Assembly: GCF_001610875.1 (NCBI RefSeq)
Contig: NZ_CP011272.1
Coordinates: 6,470,137-6,534,136 of the forward strand
Direction: 5' to 3'
From: Pirellula sp. SH-Sr6A
Lineage (GTDB): Bacteria > Planctomycetota > Planctomycetia > Pirellulales > Pirellulaceae
Length of the DNA stretch: 64,000 nucleotides
Shown here in pieces: positions 46,539 through 55,600 of this stretch. The translations under genes were made by a program, and so were the position numbers. Position 1 is the stretch's first letter, and each line of letters opens with the position of its first letter. The notes beneath the pieces are model-generated. The model did not search any database. It was not told the origin of the DNA and saw only the letters and a program-made list of their open reading frames with translations.

Positions 46539-47948
46539 ATGTCAACAGACATCGTCACCAGCACGGAAGAGTTCGGCGAAATCAACAAATACGATTTCCG
46601 AACCGACAGCAAAGCGGTCTTCAAGGCTCGTAAAGGGCTCGATATAGAGATCGTCAATCAAATTTCGGAGATGAAGAACGAGCCGGAGTGGATGCGGCAG
46701 TTCCGTCTCAAATCGCTTGAAATTTTTCATTCGAAGCCCATGCCGACTTGGGGTGGTGCGATCGATGTCAATTTTCAGGACATCTTCTATTACTTGAAGC
46801 CCACGGACAAGCAAGGTCGGACTTGGGATGAAGTCCCTCAGGAGATCAAGGATACCTTCGACAAGCTCGGTATTCCTGAAGCCGAACGAAAGTTCTTGGC
46901 GGGGGTGAAGGCCCAGTTCGAAAGCGAAGTGGTGTACGGATCTCTCAAGGAAGATTTGCAGAATCAAGGCGTCATTTTCACCGACACCGATTCGGCGATC
47001 AAAGATTACCCGGACTTGGTCCGCGAGTATTTCGGAACCATCATCCCTCCAACCGACAACAAGTTCGCGGCATTGAATTCGGCCGTTTGGTCGGGCGGCT
47101 CGTTTATCTATGTTCCCAAGGGAGTGAAGATCGAGTTTCCTTTGCAGGCCTATTTCCGCATCAATGCGGAGAATATGGGGCAATTTGAACGGACGTTGAT
47201 CATCGTCGATGAAGGTGCCAGTGTGCACTATGTCGAAGGCTGTACGGCACCCATGTATTCGTCGGAATCGCTTCACTCCGCGGTTGTCGAAATCATCTGC
47301 AAACGTGGTAGCCGTTGCCGATACACGACGATTCAAAACTGGGCTAACAACATTTACAACTTGGTCACAAAGCGAGCGGTCGCCTACGCTGACGCGACCA
47401 TGGAATGGGTGGATGGTAATCTGGGTAGCAAACTCACGATGAAGTACCCTGCCGTGTACATGATGGAGCCAGGCGCTCGGGGCGAAATCCTATCGATCGC
47501 GTTCGCATCGAATGGTCAGCATCAAGACGCCGGTGCGAAGCTCGTGCATGCCGCTCCGCATACGACGGGGCAAATCATTAGCAAGTCGATTTCGAAAAAT
47601 GGCGGGCGAAGCAGTTACCGCGGGTTGGTGCGTGTCGAGCGCGATGCGAAGAAGTCGAAGTGCAATGTCGTGTGCGATGCGTTGATTCTCGACGCCAAGA
47701 GCCGGAGCGATACGTATCCGTACATCGAGATTCTCGATCAGGACGTTAGCGTTGGGCACGAGGCCAGCGTCTCGCGGATTGGGGAAGAGCAGATGTTCTA
47801 TTTGATGAGCCGAGGACTGAGCGAAGCCGAAGCGAGCACGATGATCGTTAACGGCTTTATCGAACCGTTGGTGAAGGAGCTTCCGATGGAGTATGCCGTC
47901 GAGATGAATCGATTGATTCAATTGCAAATGGAAGGATCGGTGGGCTAG
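46539..47948 (+). CDS. sufB: Fe-S cluster scaffold protein SufB
   Basis: 469 residues. Typical SufB sequence: [20 protein letters not shown] at the N-terminus, [60 protein letters not shown] and [20 protein letters not shown]. It closes with [20 protein letters not shown] then [20 protein letters not shown]. It scaffolds nascent clusters together with SufC and SufD and receives sulfur from SufE. Two bases separate its stop from sufD. Confidence 0.96.
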   Translation: MSTDIVTSTEEFGEINKYDFRTDSKAVFKARKGLDIEIVNQISEMKNEPEWMRQFRLKSLEIFHSKPMPTWGGAIDVNFQDIFYYLKPTDKQGRTWDEVPQEIKDTFDKLGIPEAERKFLAGVKAQFESEVVYGSLKEDLQNQGVIFTDTDSAIKDYPDLVREYFGTIIPPTDNKFAALNSAVWSGGSFIYVPKGVKIEFPLQAYFRINAENMGQFERTLIIVDEGASVHYVEGCTAPMYSSESLHSAVVEIICKRGSRCRYTTIQNWANNIYNLVTKRAVAYADATMEWVDGNLGSKLTMKYPAVYMMEPGARGEILSIAFASNGQHQDAGAKLVHAAPHTTGQIISKSISKNGGRSSYRGLVRVERDAKKSKCNVVCDALILDAKSRSDTYPYIEILDQDVSVGHEASVSRIGEEQMFYLMSRGLSEAEASTMIVNGFIEPLVKELPMEYAVEMNRLIQLQMEGSVG

Positions 47949-47950
47949 CT

Positions 47951-49276
47951 ATGAATGCAGCATTGATCGCAAGTGAGTCGCTCGGGAAGTTCTCCAGAGA
48001 AGGTTTTGACGCATTCGTAGCGAGGCGTATCGACCCCATTTGGTTGACGGAAAAGAGAAGAAGCGTCTGGGAGACCTTTGACGCTATGGATTGGCCCAAT
48101 CCTCGAGATGAGAATTGGATGCGGTCCGATTTACGCGGCTTCAAACTGGACAAGTTCACCCCCGTTGATGAAACGTTGACTCTCGAACCGACCGCTGCAC
48201 CGGTGCGGCTCCGGGACGGCGTGGATATGGGAGGCGATATTTCCAGTGTCAACGGTCTCGTCATCTCTCAATCACTCGATCCGGAATTGGCAGCGAAGGG
48301 AGTCGTATTCTGTTCCCTATCCAAGGCGTGTCGAGATCACGCGGAACTTGTTAAGAAACATCTTCACAGTTTGATCGACTCTGCTGCAGATCGTTTTGCA
48401 GCTTTGGAAGCCGCGATGTGGAGCGATGGAGTGTTTCTTTACGTGCCTCGGAATGTCGTGGTAGAGAAACCGCTGCACTTGCATTCCGCGATGGTGGATG
48501 GCGGAATCGATTTGGCCCACACACTCGTGGTGCTCGAGGAAGGTGCACAAGCGACGGTGTTGACCGAATGCAGTAGTGAAGTCGAGCAAGGCTCGGGGTT
48601 CCACTGCGGTGGAGTCGAGTTGATTCTCGGGGCTCGGTCGAATTTGCGTTTTGTGAGTCTGCAGGACTGGGGCCAAAAAGTTTGGGCGTTCGCGCACCAA
48701 AAGGCGAGCGTAGGACAGGATGCGACGATCCAGTGGACCGTGGCTGCCATGGGGAGCCGGTTCGCGCAAGTGGATCAACAGGTGGAGTTGGTTGCCCCGG
48801 GAGCGAGCAGTTACGTAAATGGAGTTATGTTCACTCGTGACCGCCAGCACTTGACCTACAACACGATTCAACGACATTGCTCCCAGCATTGCACGAGTGA
48901 CTTCCTTTACAAGTCGGTGCTCCAAGATCGCTCTCGTACCGTTTGGCGAGGGATGATCAAGGTAGACGAGGGCGCGGATAAGACGGACGGTTATCAGCGC
49001 AATGACAATTTGATGCTGAGCGACCACGCTCGGGCGGATTCCATTCCCGGTCTTGAGATCAAGGCGGATGATGTTCGTTGCACGCACGGCAGCACGAGCG
49101 GGCGGGTCGATGAAGAATTGATCTTCTACGCTCAAACACGCGGTTTCACTCGCCACGAAGCGGTTTTGATGATCGTCACTGGGTTTTTTCAGCAGATCTT
49201 CGACCGAATCACGATCGAATCGGTGCGGGAAGCCCTTGGTGCCGCCATCGCCCGCCAGGTTCGGCAGGTCGATTAA
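47951..49276 (+). CDS. sufD: SUF scaffold protein SufD
   Basis: 441 residues, homologous to SufB but shorter: SLEAAMWSDG-like AALEAAMWSDGVFLYVPRNV, KPLHLHSAMVDGGIDLAHTL, VLEEGAQATVLTECSSEVEQ and VDEELIFYAQTRGFTRHEAV with the conserved C-terminal H-x-A. It has the SufD-type DRSRTVWRGMIKVDEGADKT where SufB has [12 protein letters not shown]. It completes the SufBC2D complex and is linked to iron acquisition in that complex. An opposing 330-codon open frame over this gene is an antisense artefact. Confidence 0.94.
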   Translation: MNAALIASESLGKFSREGFDAFVARRIDPIWLTEKRRSVWETFDAMDWPNPRDENWMRSDLRGFKLDKFTPVDETLTLEPTAAPVRLRDGVDMGGDISSVNGLVISQSLDPELAAKGVVFCSLSKACRDHAELVKKHLHSLIDSAADRFAALEAAMWSDGVFLYVPRNVVVEKPLHLHSAMVDGGIDLAHTLVVLEEGAQATVLTECSSEVEQGSGFHCGGVELILGARSNLRFVSLQDWGQKVWAFAHQKASVGQDATIQWTVAAMGSRFAQVDQQVELVAPGASSYVNGVMFTRDRQHLTYNTIQRHCSQHCTSDFLYKSVLQDRSRTVWRGMIKVDEGADKTDGYQRNDNLMLSDHARADSIPGLEIKADDVRCTHGSTSGRVDEELIFYAQTRGFTRHEAVLMIVTGFFQQIFDRITIESVREALGAAIARQVRQVD

Positions 49277-49341
49277 CGCTCGCTGTGCATGGATCAGCAG
49301 GCAACTCACTAGTACTCAACACAAACCCTTTACCAGCCATA

Positions 49342-49650
49342 GTGTACCACTCTGTTTGCAATCTCTCCGATTTGAAACCCAATGTTCCCGTGACATTCGA
49401 AGTCGACGATCGGTTTGTGTTAGTCACCTTGATCGATGGCGAAGTGTATTGCATCGATGATGTTTGCACCCACGATGGAGGGACGCTGGGAGAAGGGGAA
49501 GTGGATGGAAATTGCATCGCCTGCCCCCGTCATGGTGCAAAGTTCGATCTCCGCTCTGGGGACGCACTATGCATGCCTGCCACCGAACCAACATGCTCGC
49601 ATGATGTGAAGGTGGATTCGGGCACCGTTCTTGTTCAATTGAGAGATTAA
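49342..49650 (+). CDS. Rieske-type [2Fe-2S] ferredoxin
   Basis: About 102 residues from the GTG at 49342 (the open frame continues upstream, but similarity starts here). The Rieske ligands are CTHDGGTLGEGEVDGNCIAC followed by PRHGAKFDL, that is C-x-H then C-x2-H, as in ferredoxins of ring-hydroxylating oxygenases. No oxygenase subunit is nearby; the gene lies inside the suf operon. Rieske ferredoxins in suf operons are frequent and may carry electrons for cluster assembly or be early client proteins. Which is true here is open. Confidence 0.88.
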   Translation: MYHSVCNLSDLKPNVPVTFEVDDRFVLVTLIDGEVYCIDDVCTHDGGTLGEGEVDGNCIACPRHGAKFDLRSGDALCMPATEPTCSHDVKVDSGTVLVQLRD

Positions 49651-49755
49651 TAGCCTGCGGTTGCTCATGTTTGACCCGCATGGTGGTATCGATCGCCACC
49701 ACATTTCGACATTATCTGTTTGGCAAATAACGATAGCGATTGGGAGATAACCAAA

Positions 49756-50070
49756 GTGATTACGGAAGACCATGTTCGCGAGCAGCTCAAACAAGTCATT
49801 GACCCTGAGCTTTTCGTCAATATCGTCGATTTGGGTCTGATCTATGTGGTGGATATTCAGCCTGCAGACGAGGGGAAGTTCAATGTCAACGTCGAAATGA
49901 CGATGACGAGCCCCATGTGCCCGGCCGGTCCTCAGTTGGTTGCCAACAGCCGTCAAGTTATAGAAGCGATTGAAGGGGTGGGAGCCGTCGATATCAAGGT
50001 GGTCATGGACCCACCCTGGACCCCAGATCGTATGACTGAAGACGCTCGCGATCAGCTTGGTATTTTCTAA
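49756..50070 (+). CDS. sufT: SufT/DUF59 (MIP18-like) Fe-S maturation protein
   Basis: About 104 residues with the DUF59 signature: QLKQVIDPELFVNIVDLGLI (D-P-E-hhhNhVDLGLIY), then VNVEMTMTSPMCPAGPQLVA with the conserved T-x-x-x-C-P cysteine, and VKVVMDPPWTPDRMTEDARD (P-P-W-x-P-x-x-M-T). SufT proteins help transfer Fe-S clusters to targets. I place the start at the GTG at 49756 with GGAG nine bases upstream; TTG at 49720 is the alternative. It is the sixth gene of the suf operon. Confidence 0.88.
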   Translation: MITEDHVREQLKQVIDPELFVNIVDLGLIYVVDIQPADEGKFNVNVEMTMTSPMCPAGPQLVANSRQVIEAIEGVGAVDIKVVMDPPWTPDRMTEDARDQLGIF

Positions 50071-50202
50071 TTCATTCCTCCGCGTACAGGCACTGATCCT
50101 CGTTGGTGATTTCGAGGTGCACTGCGGCGCATATTCCACGCGATGCGATGGATTGCGATGCGGAAACGTATCTTGGAAAAAGTGGAGACGATTGAAATCA
50201 TG

Positions 50203-51900
50203 ATGGATTCGTTAGAGGACTTGGTCGAGGAGTTCCGGGATCTCGAGACTCCTGAAGAGCGAATCCAGTATTTGATCGAGCTCGGGGGCTCGATGCCGGA
50301 GCTCTCCAGCGAATACTGCACGGAAGAGTATCGCGTCGTGGGGTGCCAGAGCATGGTCTGGTTTGTGCCACACTGGGACGGGACGCATTTCACATTTGAG
50401 GCATCCAGCGACGCCCCCATGGTGCGAGGATTGGCGGCCATTCTTGTATCCGCGTTTAGTGGAAAGACACCTCAAGCGATTCTCGAGTTTCCAATCGAGA
50501 CGATCTTCCAAGACCTCCACTTGAAGTCCTTTCTTTCTCCGCTTCGAAGCAATGGATTGAATTCCATGATCAAGCGGGTGCGCGAGATTGCATTGGAAAA
50601 GATGCTGGGTGGCAGTGCACGACCATCTACTGCCGCGGTCCCATCGAGTCAAGCCAAAGAGCGAAAGCCGGCGATCGCCGAGCAGGTCGACTCCCTTCGA
50701 GGGGACTTCCCCATTTTGGCCCGGAAGAGCGATTCTGGGGTGCCCGTCGCCTACTTGGATAATGCAGCATCGTCACAGCGACCCGCGTCGGTGATCGATG
50801 CTATCTCCATCGTGTATCGAGAGCATTATTCGAATGTGCATCGCTCAGGACATGAGTGGGCGGGAACAACCACCGAAAAAATGGAGGCATCACGGGAGGC
50901 CGTTCGTCGCTACATCGATGCTCCCGGAGTGGAGGAGGTCATCTTCACGTCTGGTACTACGGCCTCGATCAACTTGATTGCTCAGAGTTGGGGACGGTCT
51001 CGATTGTCGGAGGGGGACGAAATCCTCCTTTCGGAGATGGAGCATCATGCCAACATTGTTCCTTGGCTTCAATTGGCCTCGCAGTGCGGCGTGAAGATCC
51101 GTTGGATACCCATCGATGAAGATTTTCACATCGATATGGATGCTTACAAAGCGTTGCTTTCTCCGAAAGTGAAATTGGTGTCGATTACCGCCGTTTCCAA
51201 TGTGTTGGGTACGGTCAATCCGGTGCAGCAGATTGTTCGAGAAGCCAAACAGTTTGGTGCAAAGGTGATGGTTGATGCTGCGCAAGCGGTACCGCATGGT
51301 CCGCTATCCGTTCAAGGGTGGGGCGCGGATTGGGGTGTCTTTAGCGGTCACAAAATGCTTGCCAGTTCGGGGGTTGGAGTGCTCTGGGGGCGAAGGGAGA
51401 TTCTGGAATCCATGCCTGCTTGGCAGGGCGGTGGGAATATGATCAAGCTGGTCACGAAGGAAGGATTCACCGAAGCAGGTTTGCCTCACAAATTCGAGGC
51501 AGGGACTCCCGCGATTGCCGAGATTGTTTCGTTCAAGCCTGCGATCGAGTATTTAGAGAAGCTGGGTGGGGACGCGCTGCGGGAGCACGAGTGCATTTTG
51601 GCGGACAGGGCGATCAAAGGGCTCAAGGAAATTCCGGGGGTCGATATTTATTCGCCGAGTCGAGGCGAGCGGGCTGGGATTGTCTCATTCAACTTAGCAA
51701 AGGTTCACGGCGATTCCGTCGCTCGCTTTTTGGACTCGCGCGGGATTGCGATTCGAGTTGGGCATCACTGTGCGATGCCTCTTCATCAAAGGCTTGGGAT
51801 TGCGGTCAGTTGCCGAGCCAGTTTCTATCTCTACAACACCGTCGAGGAAGTAGACAGGCTGGTATCCGCCGTGCACGATGCGGCCTCCCTCTTTCGCTAA
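50203..51900 (+). CDS. sufES: SufE-SufS fusion: sulfur acceptor joined to cysteine desulfurase
   Basis: About 565 residues encoding two suf functions in one polypeptide. Residues 1-140 are a SufE domain (DSLEDLVEEFRDLETPEERI; active cysteine in YRVVGCQSMVWFVP, about C48, close to SufE Cys51). An Ala/Ser/Pro-rich linker of about 25 residues follows. Residues 165-565 are SufS with ASVEVIFTSGTT-like VEEVIFTSGTTASINLIAQS, PLP-binding lysine in VFSGHKMLASSGVGVLWG (about K384), and persulfide cysteine in RVGHHCAMPLHQRLG (about C523). The fusion would pass sulfur directly from SufS Cys to SufE Cys. The start at 50203 mirrors the length of free SufE proteins; earlier ATGs at 50143 and 50200 are in frame. 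It completes the operon. Confidence 0.92.
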   Translation: MDSLEDLVEEFRDLETPEERIQYLIELGGSMPELSSEYCTEEYRVVGCQSMVWFVPHWDGTHFTFEASSDAPMVRGLAAILVSAFSGKTPQAILEFPIETIFQDLHLKSFLSPLRSNGLNSMIKRVREIALEKMLGGSARPSTAAVPSSQAKERKPAIAEQVDSLRGDFPILARKSDSGVPVAYLDNAASSQRPASVIDAISIVYREHYSNVHRSGHEWAGTTTEKMEASREAVRRYIDAPGVEEVIFTSGTTASINLIAQSWGRSRLSEGDEILLSEMEHHANIVPWLQLASQCGVKIRWIPIDEDFHIDMDAYKALLSPKVKLVSITAVSNVLGTVNPVQQIVREAKQFGAKVMVDAAQAVPHGPLSVQGWGADWGVFSGHKMLASSGVGVLWGRREILESMPAWQGGGNMIKLVTKEGFTEAGLPHKFEAGTPAIAEIVSFKPAIEYLEKLGGDALREHECILADRAIKGLKEIPGVDIYSPSRGERAGIVSFNLAKVHGDSVARFLDSRGIAIRVGHHCAMPLHQRLGIAVSCRASFYLYNTVEEVDRLVSAVHDAASLFR

Positions 51901-52043
51901 TTCCGCTTTTCTTTGTTTGATCTGCATTGCACTGGATCGTTAGGTCAGGTGTAGAATGAGCGCTGCGAATGGGATCGCCGGGGTGTGCACCTGAATCGTA
52001 AGTCGGTCCCAGCCCCCACTCGATTTTGCTTGGAATTCCCATC

Positions 52044-53417
52044 GTGAGCACCGACGGACCTTCTGCGACCAATGAGACGGAAGTCTCGATCTCCCAACCC
52101 GATGCGAGTGCTAAAGAACCGGAAATGGCGGGCAAGCCGAATGGGTCGATACTTCGGGACCGTTCTTTTTGGGGGCTGGCGATCACCCAATTTCTCGGGG
52201 CGTTCAATGACAATCTCTATAAGCAGCTTATTCTTTTGATTGCTATACCCGCAGCGGGAGCGGCTGTCGGAGAAGATATGCAGGGGTACGCAACGGCTCT
52301 CTTTAGTCTTCCGTTCGTCCTGTTCAGCGGCTTTGCCGGGTATCTTGCCGACCGTTACAGTAAGAGCAAGATCATCGTGCTTTGCAAGATTGCCGAGATC
52401 GTCATAACCTTGCTCGCAGTCGTCGCGTTCCTTTGGTATTCCAGTCTCGGAGATGTTGGAACTTGGACAGTCCTCTTCTGGATGGGCGTTCACAGCACTT
52501 TGTTTGGGCCGAGCAAATACGGGATATTGCCTGAGCTTTTTCGAGACGACGAGTTGCCGAGAGCCAACGGCCTGATCCTCATGTCGACTTTTCTCGCCAT
52601 CATTCTCGGGGTCGTCGCCGCAGGTGGACTAAAAGATTTGCTCGTCGTAGTTCGTCCCGATAAGAGCTTGGATTTCAGCAATTTATGGATCGGTTCACTC
52701 GTCTGCACCGGAGTGGCAATGATCGGAACCGCCACTTCTTTTCTGATTCGTTCGACGCCACCTGCACAGCAGGCTGCCAAGCTCTCTGCGAAAGACTTTG
52801 GCATCAGCAAAGAAATGAGAGAGTTGCTGTCGAAGGATCGGCCACTGTTGCTCTCCATACTCGTTTCGAGCATGTTCTATGTGATCGCCGGAGTCGTGAT
52901 GCCTACGGTCAATATTCTTGGCAAAAACCAATTGAAGGTGGCTCTCGACCTCAACACCAGCATCCTCACGGGAGGGTTGGCGATTGGCATTATATTGGGC
53001 GCGGTGAGTGCGAACTTGGTATTGCGAGGTTTGCGACCAAGGTCTCAGGTTTTCCTGGGTACGGTTGGCATGCTCATGTCGCTCGTTGCTATCGGAGCTT
53101 GGCGACCAGGGGGGCAGCACCTGCTTGGGTATTGGGGCGCGTTGCTAGGATTGATTGCGACGGGAATGTTTGCGGCCGTGTTTATCATTCCCATTCAAGT
53201 CTTCATGCAGAAGCGCCCTCCCTCGGTATTGAAAGGGAGAATGATCGGAACGATGAATCTCGCGAACTTCGTTGGAGTTCTGATTGCGGGACCGCTCTAT
53301 CAAATTTTTCTTGCGATCACCACAGCGTTTGGATGGCCCGTCTCCTCCATTTTCTGGATGCTCGCTGTCCTGCTTCTGCCGATCGTTTGGTCGTATCGAT
53401 TACCGGCAGAAGCTTAG
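52044..53417 (+). CDS. MFS transporter of the lysophospholipid-flippase (LplT) type
   Basis: About 457 residues with 12 predicted membrane segments. The beginning FWGLAITQFLGAFNDNLYKQ is the F-x-x-F-N-D-N hallmark of LplT/Aas-LplT-like MFS proteins, and MGVHSTLFGPSKYGILPELF matches the conserved F-G-P-x-K-Y-x-h-L-P-x-h loop. The other half retains AAKLSAKDFGISKEMREL and FIIPIQVFMQKRPP. Unlike Aas-type fusions, no acyltransferase domain is attached. It probably flips lysophospholipids across the inner membrane, though general MFS function cannot be excluded. The GTG at 52044 starts a hydrophilic N-terminal tail; the frame is open from 52026. Confidence 0.85.
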   Translation: MSTDGPSATNETEVSISQPDASAKEPEMAGKPNGSILRDRSFWGLAITQFLGAFNDNLYKQLILLIAIPAAGAAVGEDMQGYATALFSLPFVLFSGFAGYLADRYSKSKIIVLCKIAEIVITLLAVVAFLWYSSLGDVGTWTVLFWMGVHSTLFGPSKYGILPELFRDDELPRANGLILMSTFLAIILGVVAAGGLKDLLVVVRPDKSLDFSNLWIGSLVCTGVAMIGTATSFLIRSTPPAQQAAKLSAKDFGISKEMRELLSKDRPLLLSILVSSMFYVIAGVVMPTVNILGKNQLKVALDLNTSILTGGLAIGIILGAVSANLVLRGLRPRSQVFLGTVGMLMSLVAIGAWRPGGQHLLGYWGALLGLIATGMFAAVFIIPIQVFMQKRPPSVLKGRMIGTMNLANFVGVLIAGPLYQIFLAITTAFGWPVSSIFWMLAVLLLPIVWSYRLPAEA

Positions 53418-53424
53418 GAAGCGA

Positions 53425-54255
53425 CTATCGATCCAGTTTGTAAAATCGCGTTGCGTTCTCCCCCCAAATCTTTTCACGATCCTTCGGGGTGAGCCGGTCG
53501 AGCCAACGCGAGACAATCTCGATCCAGCGTTCGTAGCTACTGGCAAGCCGGATCACAGGCCAATCGGAACCGAAGAGAATGCGATCGGGCCCGAACGCCT
53601 GCAAGACCACCTCCCAGTAGGGTTCGAGTTCCGAAAGCTTCCAGGTGGAGTGATCCGCTTCCGTCACCATCCCCGAAAGTTTGATCGAAGCATTCGCGTA
53701 ATGCGAGATCTCGGTCATCTTCTCGCTCCAGGCTCGGATACTCTTTTCCTTGATGCGAGGCTTGGCGATGTGGTCGATGACGAACGGCTGTTCTGGAAAT
53801 GCCTTAACGAGGGCGATCGCATCGTCGAGTTGGTGTTCAAAAATGAGGATGTCGTAGACGAGTCCATGTTTCTGAAGTGTCGAAATCCCTCGCCGGAACG
53901 GCGCTCGTGCCATGAATTCCGGATCGGTTTCCCCCTGCACAACATGGCGCACCCCAACAGCCTTTGGCAGGGCCCGAAAAGCTGCAGCCTGTTCATCGAC
54001 CTGTTCGCTTCGAAGATCGATCCAGCCGACGACTCCACGAATCCAGTCGTGCTGCGCGGCCAGTTTGCATAGATAGTCGTTTTCAGCGAGCGATTGTCGC
54101 GCTTGAACAGCCACACATCCATCCAGTTTGACTGAATCGAGCAAGGGCTTGAGGTCGCTGGGACCAAAGTCGCGATGAATGTTCGAACCCTGCGGAATCC
54201 AATCGTATTGGGAAGGATCGTACGTCCAAAAGTGTTGGTGCGAGTCGATTCTCAT
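53425..54255 (-). CDS. Amidohydrolase of the L-fuconolactonase/COG3618 type
   Basis: About 276 residues from the ATG at 54255 (GGAG nine bases upstream). The metal-site motif is RIDSHQHFWTYDPSQYDWIP (H-x-H), with RGVVGWIDLRS, VGVRHVVQGETDPEFMARAP, PFVIDHIAKPRIKE and GPDRILFGSDWPVIRLASSY (late Asp). This is the pattern of COG3618 lactonases, which include L-fucono-1,5-lactonase and 2-pyrone-4,6-dicarboxylate hydrolase. It overlaps the fucU-like gene by a TGA/ATG four-base overlap, pointing to L-fucose catabolism: lactone hydrolysis after oxidation of fucose. Confidence 0.88.
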   Translation of the reverse strand: MRIDSHQHFWTYDPSQYDWIPQGSNIHRDFGPSDLKPLLDSVKLDGCVAVQARQSLAENDYLCKLAAQHDWIRGVVGWIDLRSEQVDEQAAAFRALPKAVGVRHVVQGETDPEFMARAPFRRGISTLQKHGLVYDILIFEHQLDDAIALVKAFPEQPFVIDHIAKPRIKEKSIRAWSEKMTEISHYANASIKLSGMVTEADHSTWKLSELEPYWEVVLQAFGPDRILFGSDWPVIRLASSYERWIEIVSRWLDRLTPKDREKIWGENATRFYKLDR

Positions 54256-54698
54256 GACGTGCGGACTCCAACAACCAGGAGAAGGTTTGCCCACGTCGCT
54301 TGATCGGCCGTTTGAATCGTTAGCACATGGTCATCCGACATGACCGATTCGTAGAACTCCCACTTCATGATCGGTTCAAGATCCCGTTTGAATGCGAGAT
54401 CCTTCATGATCGACCGATACTCGGCCCATACGACTGGATCCGCTTTCAACGCGTATTCATCGGATGGATCGATTCCCATGGTATGGATGTGGTCGATCGG
54501 CAGGATCTCAAGCAGGGGGCGCAACACCTGTGCGACAGTCGGAACGCCGGGTGTCAATTGCAAGGACACCAGTTCCGCATTCGGCCCTTTCTTTGAGGAG
54601 GCAGGGTAATTGCCGTCCGCGATCAGAATCTTTGCGTGGTGGCCAGCACGCGAAATAGCTTGAAGGATCTGCGGGTGGAGAAGCGACGTTTTGAGCAT
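54252..54698 (-). CDS. fucU: RbsD/FucU family sugar mutarotase, fucose type
   Basis: 148 residues. The RbsD/FucU fold is recognised from MLKTSLLHPQILQAISRAGH (catalytic histidine in G-H), ILIADGNYPASSKKGPNAEL (D-x-N-x-P motif) and a C-terminal WEFYESVMSDDHVLTIQTAD followed by WANLLLVVGVRTS. FucU interconverts L-fucose anomers and RbsD does so for ribose or other sugars; the F-Y segment and the neighbouring fuconolactonase favour the L-fucose role. First gene of a two-gene minus-strand operon. An upstream direct repeat is described among the findings. Confidence 0.85.
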   Translation of the reverse strand: MLKTSLLHPQILQAISRAGHHAKILIADGNYPASSKKGPNAELVSLQLTPGVPTVAQVLRPLLEILPIDHIHTMGIDPSDEYALKADPVVWAEYRSIMKDLAFKRDLEPIMKWEFYESVMSDDHVLTIQTADQATWANLLLVVGVRTS

Positions 54699-54941
54699 GC
54701 GAAAGGCCTGCGATCAAAGTGAAATAAAATTGGAAAGGCAATGCAAAAGCTACTTATACCACGGGATAGCGTGCTGTTTTAGGCCGTCATGTCATCGCCG
54801 CGAATTCCAACGAATGAAATAAGGCTGACTAATCGACAAATTCGCAATACTGAGCGAGTTGCCCTTGGGCGATTTCCTTAGACTGGAATGGTATCCCCCT
54901 CGGGCGAGTTACCCTTGGTTACTCGGAAAATTTGGTTAGGC

Positions 54942-55409
54942 ATGAATCTGTTCCTGCGAATCTTGACGCTCCTTACCTTTGCTGCGCACGCAGTCTTGGG
55001 TTGCTGCTTGTCGCATGGCACTTGGATGCGCCATCCAGAGCATTCGCACGTCGAGTCTTGCTGCGAACATTCTCACTCCTCCGAGCATGGACATGATGAG
55101 ACCGATGCGGGGCCAGAGTCACCGTCCGATTCGGTGGCTGGTTCAGACACAGGTTCGAATACGGCTCCCGTTCGATGCTCGACGGATAGAGAGCGAGGCT
55201 CGGGGCCTTGTCACGACCCGCATTGCGTGTTCGACGTTGCGGTTCGTTCGGTCGTTTTGCTTGATTGGGAAGCGTCCGCAGACATCTGTTGGCTTGAGCC
55301 CATCGTCGATTGCAAGATGGATTCCTTCTCCGTGGTATCTGTGGGCATGATTAGCCCATCCAGGGTGCCGCAGATTTCCACTGGGCTTCATCGGGATCGC
55401 GTCGCGTAA
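54942..55409 (+). CDS. Exported His/Cys-rich small protein, possibly metal binding
   Basis: About 155 residues from the ATG at 54942. A signal-like segment (MNLFLRILTLLTFAAHAVLG then CCLSHGT) is followed by a region rich in His, Cys, Ser and Glu (HPEHSHVESCCEHSHSSEHG, HDETDAGPES). A short conserved-looking stretch SGPCHDPHCVFDVAVRSVVL is followed by a C-terminal hydrophilic part. The His/Cys density suggests metal binding. Similar small proteins sit next to metal efflux systems in related genomes, but no such genes are adjacent here. A frame starting earlier (54888) would add a non-signal leader. Confidence 0.6.
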   Translation: MNLFLRILTLLTFAAHAVLGCCLSHGTWMRHPEHSHVESCCEHSHSSEHGHDETDAGPESPSDSVAGSDTGSNTAPVRCSTDRERGSGPCHDPHCVFDVAVRSVVLLDWEASADICWLEPIVDCKMDSFSVVSVGMISPSRVPQISTGLHRDRVA

Positions 55410-55600
55410 CGAATGGTTGTCCAGTTGTTAAACGGTTGGTCGGAGTCGTACGCGATTTTGACCATCCGCCGTGGGCGGCTCTGAGGATACAATGATCCGT
55501 TCGAGTGTTTTACAATAGGGCTGGTTGACGGCGGATGGTCGCCTGGGGATGACTGTTAAAGGTTGTCGTGGGCTGGCTGGATGAGGGTGAAAGGATCGCT

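Noticed and set aside
48317..49309. 330-codon open frame on the minus strand over sufD
   Set aside because: It lies fully antisense to a well-conserved sufD and has no recognisable domain; long shadow frames are common at this base composition.
55441..55500. TTGACC ... TACAAT promoter-like pair before coaE
   Set aside because: The spacing is about 24 bases, too long for a sigma70 promoter.
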